Shown here in pieces: positions 22,094 through 29,624 of a stretch of 64,000 nucleotides of DNA (the stretch's first letter is position 1; every line of letters starts with the position of its first letter). Under the pieces are notes generated by a model. It saw nothing but the letters and a program-made list of their open reading frames with translations. It had not been told where the DNA came from and ran no database searches. Source of the stretch: a bacterium. GTDB lineage: Bacteria > Arandabacterota > Arandabacteria > Arandabacterales > Arandabacteraceae. The stretch is taken from assembly GCA_025774405.1 (NCBI GenBank), contig JALGWB010000001.1, positions 22,288 through 86,287 on the forward strand, in the 5' to 3' direction. A program made the position numbers and the translations under genes.

Positions 22094-22834
22094 ATGAAGG
22101 AAATTCCCCTCACGCAGGACAAGGTGGCCCTGGTTGATGACCAGGACTACGAATGGCTTAATCAGTGGAAATGGACGTATACTTCTAGGGGCTGCACAGG
22201 CTATGCTTATCGGAATGTCTATCAAGGCTCCCGATATGTTAGGTGTGTCTTTATGCACCGTTTCATACTGAATCCACCTCCTGGCTTGGAGACAGATCAT
22301 ATCAATGGCAATGGCTTGGATAACCGCCGTTGCAATCTGCGTGCGTGCACACATATCCAGAATTCATGGAATAGCCGCAAGCAACAAGGCGCTACGAGTC
22401 AGTACAAAGGAGTCTCCTGGGCACGGAAAAACCAATGCTGGAGGGCGTTTATACATCAAGGTGGTCAGCAGATATCGTTAGGCAACTTTGACTCAGAGGA
22501 GGCCGCAGCGCTTGCCTACAACTATGCTGCGATCAAACTACGGGGTAGCCATACTCTTCTCAACCTTGTCCCTGACGGCCCTCCTCCATCCCGTCGACTA
22601 AAAAAGCGTCCAGGAAAGACTTCTCGCTATGTAGGAGTCTCCTGGTCTCGCCAACCGCAAGGTTGGCGAGCTGAGATTCGAGTTAAAGGCAAGCTCATAT
22701 ATCTGGGTTGCTTCACCTCAGAGGATGAGGCAGCGCGGGTCTGGAATGCGGCAGCGCTGAAGTGGAGAGGACCAGGAGCCAAGCAAAACATAGTACAAGG
22801 AGAAAGAGATGAATTTCTTGTTGAGCGAAGTTGA
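22094..22834 (+). CDS. HNH endonuclease with two AP2 DNA-binding domains
   Basis: 246 aa, homing-endonuclease type. MKEIPLTQDKVALVDD at the N-terminus is the usual start of this family; the HNH core has His 55, ETDHINGN (68-73) and later Asn residues (NLRACTHIQNSWN). AP2 domain 1 spans ~102-157 (YKGVSWARK...WRAFI) and AP2 domain 2 ~177-232 (YVGVSWSRQ...WRAEI). Such enzymes cut DNA and spread themselves. There is no binding site at normal spacing: the only AGGAG is 25 bases before ATG, so translation may depend on the upstream RNA structure. Confidence 0.9.
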   Translation: MKEIPLTQDKVALVDDQDYEWLNQWKWTYTSRGCTGYAYRNVYQGSRYVRCVFMHRFILNPPPGLETDHINGNGLDNRRCNLRACTHIQNSWNSRKQQGATSQYKGVSWARKNQCWRAFIHQGGQQISLGNFDSEEAAALAYNYAAIKLRGSHTLLNLVPDGPPPSRRLKKRPGKTSRYVGVSWSRQPQGWRAEIRVKGKLIYLGCFTSEDEAARVWNAAALKWRGPGAKQNIVQGERDEFLVERS

Positions 22835-23732
22835 GTTGTCAAGAAAGCCAAGGCTCTCTTTTTCATGGAGCGAGAAGCCTGTGCCTGTTCCCTATCACCG
22901 CCCACGAGACCCAGAGAGAAGGAAAAGATACTGTAATTTCTATTCTACTGAGATCGGTCTCTTAAGCGGTAGTCGGGTTTTCAAGCACGGGCCATGTGGA
23001 ATCTTTCAAGGACCCGACCCATGCCCTTCCTGCAGAGCAAGCCGCAAGCGAGAGATTCGCCTCGACTTGTCTTTGGCAAAGGAGATTTTCTATTTCTATG
23101 TACTTGCCCCCTCCAAAACAGAATGGGATACTCTCACCAAATACTGGAAGCGTCACAACATTCTCTTCAAGTGGTGCTATCAGGGCGAGAACTTGCTCCG
23201 ACTGGTCTTTCTCAGTGGATTCGACGAACGGATAGGCAAAAGAGGGGCCACTAGGGCGTCGAGTCTCAACTCTGTCTCACTTGACATGATAAGCCTCGAT
23301 ACAATCATGAATCAGATGCCGTTAGGGTCGAGTTTCCATGGAACATTGAGGGCCTCAAGGGGAGGAAGAGGGAAGCCAGAAGACGAGCAGACCGAGGATG
23401 TTCCCCCTGTACCTAAAGAGGCAATCCCCATAGAGGTCTTTTATGTTAAGGCTTCTCCTGGGGTCGAAGACGAAGCCTGGGATGCCGCCATGGAGAAGTC
23501 TTTGGATCTCAACCCGAAAACTAGGCAAGAGCTTATCCAGGGAGTCAGGAGACGCTGTGCTATTTATAAAGCGGAGCTGATTGCTAGGAATGCTGTTATT
23601 TCATATTCTCGCTGGGAGAAACGTTATGTCCAAATAGCCCTATTGGATTGGGAATCCTACAATTCTATCTGGACAGCTGCCCATGAGAGGGCATTTAGTT
23701 TTGCCCTACCTAGCCGTGCTTATGTCAATTGA
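22809..23732 (+). CDS. unknown protein with N-terminal Cys cluster (307 aa)
   Basis: ATG 22809 has AAGGAG upstream and overlaps the HNH gene by 26 bases. Residues ~42-75 include CNFY, GPCGIF and CPSC, a likely zinc site; the rest is alpha/beta with an acidic linker (EDEQTEDVPP, ~190). Controlled by promoter 21857-21885 and flanked by TTTACATAA repeats, so a replication initiator or regulator is possible, but I see no nuclease or helicase motif. Confidence 0.6.
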   Translation: MNFLLSEVELSRKPRLSFSWSEKPVPVPYHRPRDPERRKRYCNFYSTEIGLLSGSRVFKHGPCGIFQGPDPCPSCRASRKREIRLDLSLAKEIFYFYVLAPSKTEWDTLTKYWKRHNILFKWCYQGENLLRLVFLSGFDERIGKRGATRASSLNSVSLDMISLDTIMNQMPLGSSFHGTLRASRGGRGKPEDEQTEDVPPVPKEAIPIEVFYVKASPGVEDEAWDAAMEKSLDLNPKTRQELIQGVRRRCAIYKAELIARNAVISYSRWEKRYVQIALLDWESYNSIWTAAHERAFSFALPSRAYVN

Positions 23733-23750
23733 CTAGCACGGCTGTTTACA
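23712..23750 (+). terminator. probable terminator after gene 22809-23732
   Basis: AGCCGTGCT (23712-23720) pairs with AGCACGGCT (23735-23743), a 9-base stem spanning the stop codon, then GTTTAC. The U run is short. It separates the rightward pair of genes from the convergent leftward genes. Confidence 0.5.
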
Positions 23751-23948
23751 TAATCCACGATCTACTACATGGGCCTGAGCCACTAGAGTGGCCAGGTCTG
23801 AAAGGTGCTGTTTAAGAAATGTTTCTCTACTTCGCGCCAACACTCGGAAACTTCCTTCTCTGTCTGGTTTTTTTCCTGGCAGGTTGTCTCTACCTCTACA
23901 GTAAATGGTAGGCAGGGCCAGCAATCCATCTCAGTAGATACGACCTGC
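23751..23948. other. convergent intergenic region
   Basis: Between two convergent transcription units. Apart from the end of a TTTACATAATCC copy (23745-23756) I see no gene, promoter or strong hairpin. Confidence 0.5.
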
Positions 23949-24476
23949 CTAGCTGCGTCTGGCCCCCCTCACTGCTGTCTTATGACCGATACCTATCTTC
24001 TCCTCAATCCAAATGCGTGTATCAGGATGCAGTTGCATCTTATCCTTATTCGCCTGGTACCAAGTCTTGGTATTGTCTTCGTAACCCTGTGCCTTGCCAG
24101 CTCCCCGCCAATCTGCCAACATCTCTTTTCGGTAGCGATCAGGCATAGGTAAGACCTTGATATCACCATCATCCTCTCGCAAAACCCACCATTGCCAGTG
24201 ATGCCTATTGCGATGGATGTGCTTGAGCCAAGCTAAGTCGAACTTGTCCTGCACCTCCTGTTTCGTCAGACCGAAGAGCCGCCCCTTGGTCCCTGGCGCG
24301 AATCTGTGCCAATCGGGATAGTTGCCGTAGAAGTATTTCGTATAGGGCCGCCATTCATCAGGCAGGAACTTGCTCCAATCATGCAAAAAGCCCAACCAAG
24401 GTATGCCTAACTTGCATGCCTCAACGAACACAAACCACTTATGTGCAATCATGTAGCGTAAATATTTCAGATACAT
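23949..24476 (-). CDS. DUF5662-like protein (175 aa)
   Basis: ATG 24476 with AAGGAGG upstream, immediately after the previous stop. The pattern YMIAHKWFVFVEACKLGIP then FLHDWSKFLPDEWRPY and HRNRHHWQWW matches DUF5662, a phage family with conserved His/Asp residues that suggest an HD-like metal-binding fold. Activity unknown. Co-transcribed with the terminase-small-like gene from promoter 25100-25128. Confidence 0.7.
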   Translation of the reverse strand: MYLKYLRYMIAHKWFVFVEACKLGIPWLGFLHDWSKFLPDEWRPYTKYFYGNYPDWHRFAPGTKGRLFGLTKQEVQDKFDLAWLKHIHRNRHHWQWWVLREDDGDIKVLPMPDRYRKEMLADWRGAGKAQGYEDNTKTWYQANKDKMQLHPDTRIWIEEKIGIGHKTAVRGARRS

Positions 24477-25046
24477 CTACTGCCTCCTTGCCCACCTCGC
24501 CGCTGGATCAACCCAGGCTCCCTTGTTATCCACTGCCAACTGACTCTTCAGTACAGCCAATATCTCGTCCCTCAGCGCAAACCTCTGCTCCACGGGCAAA
24601 TGTCTGGCCACTATCTCGGTTACTTTCTTGGCCATGGTTACAGCCACACTGACAGGAATCAGATAGCGTCGCTCTTGCTCGATCTTGTTCTTGGTCTGAA
24701 CTAGCTTCCGAATGGTGTCCAGCAGCAAGGCTAAGGTCCTCAAGTCTCCCTCTTTCTCAGCCTCAACCACCTTCTCCCTCGCTAGGGCAATCTCCCCCCT
24801 CAATTCCAACACCTCAGGGTCTTCGAGCTCCTGGCTTGACAGTTCTACCAAGTCCACAGGCTCGGCTACTGGCAATCGCTTGTCATGCAACCAGCAATAA
24901 CCGACCCCCTTGTGGTTAGTTCTGGCTCCTGCCCATCTGTGACAGATGCCGTCTTTGCCTTCTTTGCAAGGCGCACCACAGATTCTGCTCGGATCATTGC
25001 GGGCTTTGGCAAGCCCAATTCTCACTTTGTCTGTTATCATGGGCAT
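24477..25046 (-). CDS. zinc-finger protein resembling phage small terminase
   Basis: 189 aa, ATG 25046 with AGGAGA upstream. N-terminus has CGAPCKEGKDGIC and GYCWLHDKR, the Cys/His opening of many small-terminase-like proteins; a long charged coiled coil (~75-130) and a helical end follow, like an oligomerising DNA-packaging subunit. It lies next to the large terminase but on the opposite strand, which is unusual. Small terminase is a reasoned guess. Confidence 0.5.
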   Translation of the reverse strand: MPMITDKVRIGLAKARNDPSRICGAPCKEGKDGICHRWAGARTNHKGVGYCWLHDKRLPVAEPVDLVELSSQELEDPEVLELRGEIALAREKVVEAEKEGDLRTLALLLDTIRKLVQTKNKIEQERRYLIPVSVAVTMAKKVTEIVARHLPVEQRFALRDEILAVLKSQLAVDNKGAWVDPAARWARRQ

Positions 25047-25099
25047 GGTTCTTCTCCTAGATAGTCCATGGGGAGGCTCTGGTACTGTCTTGTAAGTAG

Positions 25100-25128
25100 A
25101 TACTAGCCGTTATTTCGGAATTTGTCAA
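25100..25128 (-). promoter_or_regulatory. sigma70-type promoter, leftward (divergent pair)
   Basis: Minus strand TTGACA (25128..25123), 17-base spacer, TAGTAT (25105..25100). Its -35 is one half of the palindrome TTGTCAAG-CATA-CTTGACAA. Confidence 0.8.
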
Positions 25129-25134
25129 GCATAC

Positions 25135-25163
25135 TTGACAATTCAGAAGTTTGCTGCTAAGAT
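25135..25163 (+). promoter_or_regulatory. sigma70-type promoter, rightward (divergent pair)
   Basis: TTGACA (25135-25140), 17-base spacer, TAAGAT (25158-25163), just upstream of the terminase gene. Its -35 is the other half of the palindrome, so one bound protein could control both directions. Confidence 0.8.
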
Positions 25164-25177
25164 AGAGACGAGAAAGA

Positions 25178-26038
25178 ATGGAGACTAAAGGCATGGAGAC
25201 ATCCTGGGACGCTAAAAGTCCACGCGCAGCCCTTGTTGAAACCTTCCTGACTGGCCTTGGCGAGGAGAAGACCAAGCCCAGGCGAGCTCGTCGGGACTTT
25301 GCATACTTCATAGAATATGTCTTTTCTGATCAGAGAGGAAAGCCCCTCAAGCTTCAGTGGTTCCACAGGCAAATGATCAAATATCTGATGTTTGAGAAGA
25401 GGGTGCTGGTACTCTTGCCGAGATCGTGGGGGAAAAGTACCATAGGCTCAGTAGCCTATCCGGCCTGGCGTCTTGGGGTAAACCGAGACCTCAGAATTAT
25501 CATAGCATCAAATACTATAACGCAAGCTAAGTGGTGGTTATCTGAGATCGAGAACTTGATGCTCAAGAATGATAACTTTCACGAGGTATTCGGCTTCATG
25601 GTTCCCAAGCCTAGGACGCTTCGCTGGACTGATACCGAGAAGCGAGTACTTGGGCGTTCTCCTTACGCTATGCACTCCTCACTTCTAGCCACGGGCATTG
25701 GTAGTGCATTGCTAGGAGCTAGAGCGGATGTTATCATTGCCGATGATTGTATCGGTGAAAGAGAGGCCATTTCACCTATCCAGCGCAAGCAAGCCTCGAC
25801 CTGGTTCTGGAAAGTTCTCCTCAACACGTTAGAGCCTGATGGCCAGGTGGTCGTCCTCGGCTCTCCCTGGGGGCCCAATGACCTCTACAAGGAAATCCAG
25901 GAGAGATGGAAGGATCTCCCGTCTGAGATGGCTACCTGGCAACGAGGCGACTTCGTTATGCCAGGGGATTATCCCAGCCAAAGTCAACTGCGTAAGATGG
26001 AGCGAGAAGGCAGCCTGGACCCACTGAGGAATGTTTGA
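25178..26038 (+). CDS. large terminase, ATPase part (split gene)
   Basis: DNA-packaging motor domain. 286 aa with Walker A-like LLPRSWGKST (79-88), Walker B VIIADD (185-190) and coupling motif LGSPWGPNDLY (227-237). The protein ends ~50 residues after that motif with DPLRNV, where a normal large terminase would continue into the nuclease domain. The nuclease part is encoded separately at 26574-27506 with another gene between. The last codons lie in a repeated stretch, suggesting a rearrangement. Confidence 0.85.
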   Translation: METKGMETSWDAKSPRAALVETFLTGLGEEKTKPRRARRDFAYFIEYVFSDQRGKPLKLQWFHRQMIKYLMFEKRVLVLLPRSWGKSTIGSVAYPAWRLGVNRDLRIIIASNTITQAKWWLSEIENLMLKNDNFHEVFGFMVPKPRTLRWTDTEKRVLGRSPYAMHSSLLATGIGSALLGARADVIIADDCIGEREAISPIQRKQASTWFWKVLLNTLEPDGQVVVLGSPWGPNDLYKEIQERWKDLPSEMATWQRGDFVMPGDYPSQSQLRKMEREGSLDPLRNV

Positions 26039-26090
26039 TAACTTAGCCCCACTAGAACCTAGACCCACTAGAGAATGTTTGATAACTTTG
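26018..26090 (+). repeat. tandem duplication at the terminase break
   Basis: GACCCACTGAGGAATGTTTG (from 26018) recurs as GACCCACTAGAGAATGTTTG (from 26062), both followed by ATAACTT, and ATGTTTGA occurs a third time at the start of the inserted gene (26101). The copies are ~44 bases apart. They could mark the scar of the insertion that split the terminase. Confidence 0.6.
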
Positions 26091-26100
26091 AGGAGGGAAA

Positions 26101-26589
26101 ATGTTTGACGACGTGATAGTAACTGACAAGTATGGAGCTCCAACAATGAGAGGGGAAGTGACCAGATATGGTCTCGTAACAAAGAATCCTGATGATGTCA
26201 GAGGTGGCCTATACTGCTGGTATAAGCTAAAAAAGGCAGATGAATTTCTCCTCGCCTACAGGATCGAGGCAAGTAAAAAGCCCGTAGTTGAGCACACAGA
26301 TGTGGAGGAGTGGTATCCTGTTACGCTCAGAGAGTCTTTCAAGATAGCAGGAAAAGGGCGATTCATGTTCGAGGAAGGAGAAGGGCCCCATATCTGGTTC
26401 AGACTCTCGACGTTTACCACACCTAACAGGCTGAGGGCCAGGATAGCCGCAGTCAGGTCTGGCTGGCAACGATTCAGGCTTGCAGTTAAGTTTCTAAGAA
26501 GACGCCTTCGGGAAACCCTGGAGATTCTGAAGCCTGTCTATCGAAGAAGTGCCCGTCTCACTAATCCCCTCAGATGGCCTGGATATTAG
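26101..26589 (+). CDS. unknown protein inserted between terminase halves (162 aa)
   Basis: ATG 26101 with a strong GAGGAGGG site. N-terminal ~110 residues look like a small beta-rich domain (YCWYKLKKADEFLLAY, EEWYPVTLRES, HIWFRLSTFT); the last 45 are basic and helical (RFRLAVKFLRRRLRETLEI). No HNH, LAGLIDADG or GIY-YIG motif, so it is not an evident homing endonuclease. It overlaps the nuclease-domain gene by 16 bases. Function unknown. Confidence 0.6.
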   Translation: MFDDVIVTDKYGAPTMRGEVTRYGLVTKNPDDVRGGLYCWYKLKKADEFLLAYRIEASKKPVVEHTDVEEWYPVTLRESFKIAGKGRFMFEEGEGPHIWFRLSTFTTPNRLRARIAAVRSGWQRFRLAVKFLRRRLRETLEILKPVYRRSARLTNPLRWPGY

Positions 26590-27506
26590 GGAGCATCGCC
26601 CCGATAGGCTGGGGGGAAGAGCATTGGAGGTTTATTATCGCTGGCATCTTGATCATACCTGCTCTAACGAACGACTCAGAAGGTAACCAGATCTCGAATT
26701 GGCCTGACCGCTGGCCTCTGAATCGTCTCCTGGCTAAGAAGCAGGAGATTGGTCCCATCCCTTTCTCTAGCCAGTTTATGCTTGATCCCGTTAACTTGGA
26801 ACACGCATTCCTCAAACGGGAATGGCTGCAATTCTACCTAGATGAAGACCTTCCTGACCTTATCAACTATATCGGAGTGGACCCGTCACCCTCAGGCAGG
26901 CAAGGTACTGACTACTTCGCCCTCGCTGTTCTAGGGGTAGATGTTGCCCATGTGGGATATCTCGAATCTGCCTACCGCATCCAAATCGATCCCCTGGAGC
27001 AGGCTCAGCGTATCCGCATTGAGGCGGGGGTCTGGCATCCAGCTTTAGTCATGGTAGAAGCCGTGGCAGCTCAAGCTCTCTTTACTCGCTATATGCTTCA
27101 GGACGTTACCTTTCCTCTCCGCGAGGGCACGACCAGATTTCCCAAGGAGCTTCGCTATGTCTCAATGTCTCGCTTATTCGCAAGTGGCAGAATCAAGATC
27201 AGAGGCAAGCGAAACAGTGACGGCGAGATCGTGCCTGCTGACTCTGTTGCCGACTTTGTTGAAGAGTGGGTAGGCTATGCGCCTAAGGGGCCTCGGGACG
27301 ACACTTTGGATGCTGTCGAGAAGGCTATTGAGGCCTCTCAGCTAATCTCAGGCAATCCTGTATTCCAGGCATCTCGCCCTGAAAATGTTCCTGTGGGTCG
27401 GGGGACGCATCCTGGACTTGCAAGTGGCGGCAACTTGCTGAGAGGGACCCGAACGCCATTTGGGAACAGGCAGCTGCGCTCGCGGCGATCCCTAGGGAGA
27501 CGATAG
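26574..27506 (+). CDS. large terminase, nuclease part (split gene)
   Basis: 310 aa. After WRFIIAGILIIPAL and a NWPDRWPLNRLL segment (the usual link after the ATPase domain) comes an RNase H-like nuclease: GVDPS (101-105), a further Asp in GTDYFA, and PRDDTLDA near 253-260, the expected acidic residues. This half cuts concatemeric DNA during packaging. ATG 26574 has no good binding site, so translation may be coupled to the preceding gene. Confidence 0.85.
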   Translation: MAWILGSIAPIGWGEEHWRFIIAGILIIPALTNDSEGNQISNWPDRWPLNRLLAKKQEIGPIPFSSQFMLDPVNLEHAFLKREWLQFYLDEDLPDLINYIGVDPSPSGRQGTDYFALAVLGVDVAHVGYLESAYRIQIDPLEQAQRIRIEAGVWHPALVMVEAVAAQALFTRYMLQDVTFPLREGTTRFPKELRYVSMSRLFASGRIKIRGKRNSDGEIVPADSVADFVEEWVGYAPKGPRDDTLDAVEKAIEASQLISGNPVFQASRPENVPVGRGTHPGLASGGNLLRGTRTPFGNRQLRSRRSLGRR

Positions 27507-27542
27507 GTTTAGCGAGATACACCTTCTACTGGGAGGAAGACA

Positions 27543-28121
27543 ATGACGAGAATACGTTCCTGGTTCCGAGACACAGTTGAACGAATAGTTGAAGACCATC
27601 TTGAGAGTCGCTTTGTTGAGATGCGTGGCGAGCTCTCCTCGAGTATCAGCCAGACCCAGAACGGCCTAGCTGCCGAGATCAAAGAGCGAGAAGACCGCAT
27701 TCTGGGCCAATTGAAGAATACCGAGAAGGCTATCCAGAGACGTCTCAAAGGCCAACTCACCTACTACCTTGAGAAGAAAATCAAGGCTCCTGATATCCTG
27801 GTTCAGGAGGAGCTCCAGCCTGAAATCGGAACTGACTATATCTTGGTAAACCTCGAGGTGAAAAACAACCAGCCTATCATGTTTGGGGGCAATCTGAATC
27901 TGGCCAATCTTGGGCGAGGGGACGCCGTGAATCTCGTCTGTCTTTATACCGATCATAAGGGTTCTGAGTCCACCTTCTTCAGACATGAAATCAGAGGCCC
28001 GCTTGATGACCCTTTCTACATTGTTGAGCCTCAAGTAGTAACTGCGGGAGCGAGAATAGTCTTCCGAGCTCTGCAGGGGCGCTCTCGACCTTTTACTTAC
28101 TGCTTTTATCGCTGGATATAG
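27543..28121 (+). CDS. coiled-coil protein with beta domain (192 aa)
   Basis: ATG 27543 with GGAGGAAG upstream. Residues 1-90 form a long coiled coil (ERIVEDHLESRFVEM..., EIKEREDRILGQLKN); residues ~95-192 are beta-rich (TDYILVNLEVKNNQP, NLNLANLGRGD). Shape suggests a trimeric virion spike or decoration protein. Lies between terminase and portal. Inference only. Confidence 0.55.
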   Translation: MTRIRSWFRDTVERIVEDHLESRFVEMRGELSSSISQTQNGLAAEIKEREDRILGQLKNTEKAIQRRLKGQLTYYLEKKIKAPDILVQEELQPEIGTDYILVNLEVKNNQPIMFGGNLNLANLGRGDAVNLVCLYTDHKGSESTFFRHEIRGPLDDPFYIVEPQVVTAGARIVFRALQGRSRPFTYCFYRWI

Positions 28122-28193
28122 TTGTTGCGAATAGACTGATGGCGCAGGGGGCTCTGCTAAGTTGTGATAAGCTGGTCTAAGGAGATATCCATT

Positions 28194-29624
28194 ATGCCGA
28201 TTTTAGGGCGAATTGCAAAGAGACGACTGGTTGAGGCAGCGGTTCCTGTTGACGATACGGCTTCCGATACCTCTCGATGGCGCCGATTGACCGAGAAGGC
28301 CCCCAGGAACCTTTCTGACTACGACCACAAGCGAATGTTAGATATCGCCTTGTATCTCTATCGCTTCAATCCATTAGCCCATCGAGGCGTTGAGATCATG
28401 CGAGATTTCGTAGTGGGCAGTGGCATTCGTATTGAGGCCAAGGACAAATCCATCCAGTCAGTCATAGATAGGTTCTGGAACAATCCCGTTCATAAGATGG
28501 ATCGCCTGCTGGCCAGGATAGCCTTCGAGCTCAGTCTCTATGGGGAATTCATATCTCCCGCACTGGTAAACAGGCATAACGGGGATGTCGAGCTGAGTTA
28601 TATTTCCCCCCTCCAGGTCAAGGATGTCACTCTCAATCGAGGAAACCTTCTCCTGTTTGATTCAGTCGAGATCATGCCCACTGACATCTCTACCGAATCA
28701 TCGAAGCTCAAGGTCATCAACCTAGAGACAGATGTTGAGGCCCACCTCGATCCTGAGGACCCAAACTCGCCCTCCACCTATGGCTATCGAACTGGAGACT
28801 GTTTCTACTTCTCGGTGAACCGAGTAGGGGATGCCAGCCGTGGCCTGAGCGATCTCCTGGCTGTTGCCGATTTCGTAGACAGCCTCGACCAACTTATCTT
28901 CAATTCATTGGAACGCATGACCCACGAGACAGGCTGGCTCTGGGATATCGAGATGCAGGGGGCCTCAAATGAGCAATGCCAGCAGAAAGTCGCGGAGTTA
29001 GAGGCCGCTCCTCCCCGACCGGGCTCCTTCCTAGTCCACAACGAATGGGTCAAGTGGAACCCCATGAAGATCGGTCTGGAAGCCGAGAACGTCACTGACG
29101 AGTCTCTTCTCATTCGGAACTATGCCCTGGGTGGCATGGGAGTTCCCGTTCACTTCTTCAGTGAACCGCAAGGAGCAGGTCGTGCTGTCGCTGAGTCCAT
29201 GGCTGCTCCAGCCTATCAATCTCTGGAGTCTCGCCAGTCTGAAGTTGAGGGCTTTGTTCGGGAGATTCTGGACTTCGTCATAGACCAGAAACTCGTTCGG
29301 AAGATGCTAGACAGCAACTTGGATCGAAGCTATGATGTGATCATGCCAAAGATTTCCCTCCGCAATCTCCAGCGTACAGGAGGGGCCATGAACAGGACGG
29401 CGCAGGCTCTCAAGACCGCCCAAGACGAAGGTTGGATCGATAGCGAGCAAGGAAAGAAAGTCTTTGTGGCCATGCTGGAGCAACTTGGGCTGGGTGTAGA
29501 CCTCACTCCTAGCCAAGAGTTGCCAGGTGTCGCTTCTAGCCAAAGGCTACCGTCTGATGTAGGTTTTAGCCAGGCAGATGTAGGTGTCGCTTCTAGCCAG
29601 GAACTGCCCAAGGAGCTGCGCTGA
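28194..29624 (+). CDS. portal protein
   Basis: 476 aa from ATG 28194 (AAGGAGAT upstream). Head vertex channel for DNA entry. The core fits phage portals: RGVEIMRDFVVGSGI near the N-terminus, a SPLQVKDV stretch, GDASRGLSDLLAVADFVDSLDQ and IRNYALGGMGVPVHFF. The C-terminus carries three imperfect SSQELP/SSQRLP repeats. Position after terminase is as expected. Confidence 0.85.
   Translation: MPILGRIAKRRLVEAAVPVDDTASDTSRWRRLTEKAPRNLSDYDHKRMLDIALYLYRFNPLAHRGVEIMRDFVVGSGIRIEAKDKSIQSVIDRFWNNPVHKMDRLLARIAFELSLYGEFISPALVNRHNGDVELSYISPLQVKDVTLNRGNLLLFDSVEIMPTDISTESSKLKVINLETDVEAHLDPEDPNSPSTYGYRTGDCFYFSVNRVGDASRGLSDLLAVADFVDSLDQLIFNSLERMTHETGWLWDIEMQGASNEQCQQKVAELEAAPPRPGSFLVHNEWVKWNPMKIGLEAENVTDESLLIRNYALGGMGVPVHFFSEPQGAGRAVAESMAAPAYQSLESRQSEVEGFVREILDFVIDQKLVRKMLDSNLDRSYDVIMPKISLRNLQRTGGAMNRTAQALKTAQDEGWIDSEQGKKVFVAMLEQLGLGVDLTPSQELPGVASSQRLPSDVGFSQADVGVASSQELPKELR

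Noticed and set aside
26039..26600. Group I intron in the terminase
   Set aside because: I could not find a convincing P7 or guide sequence by eye and the ORF has no homing motif; kept only as a possibility to test.
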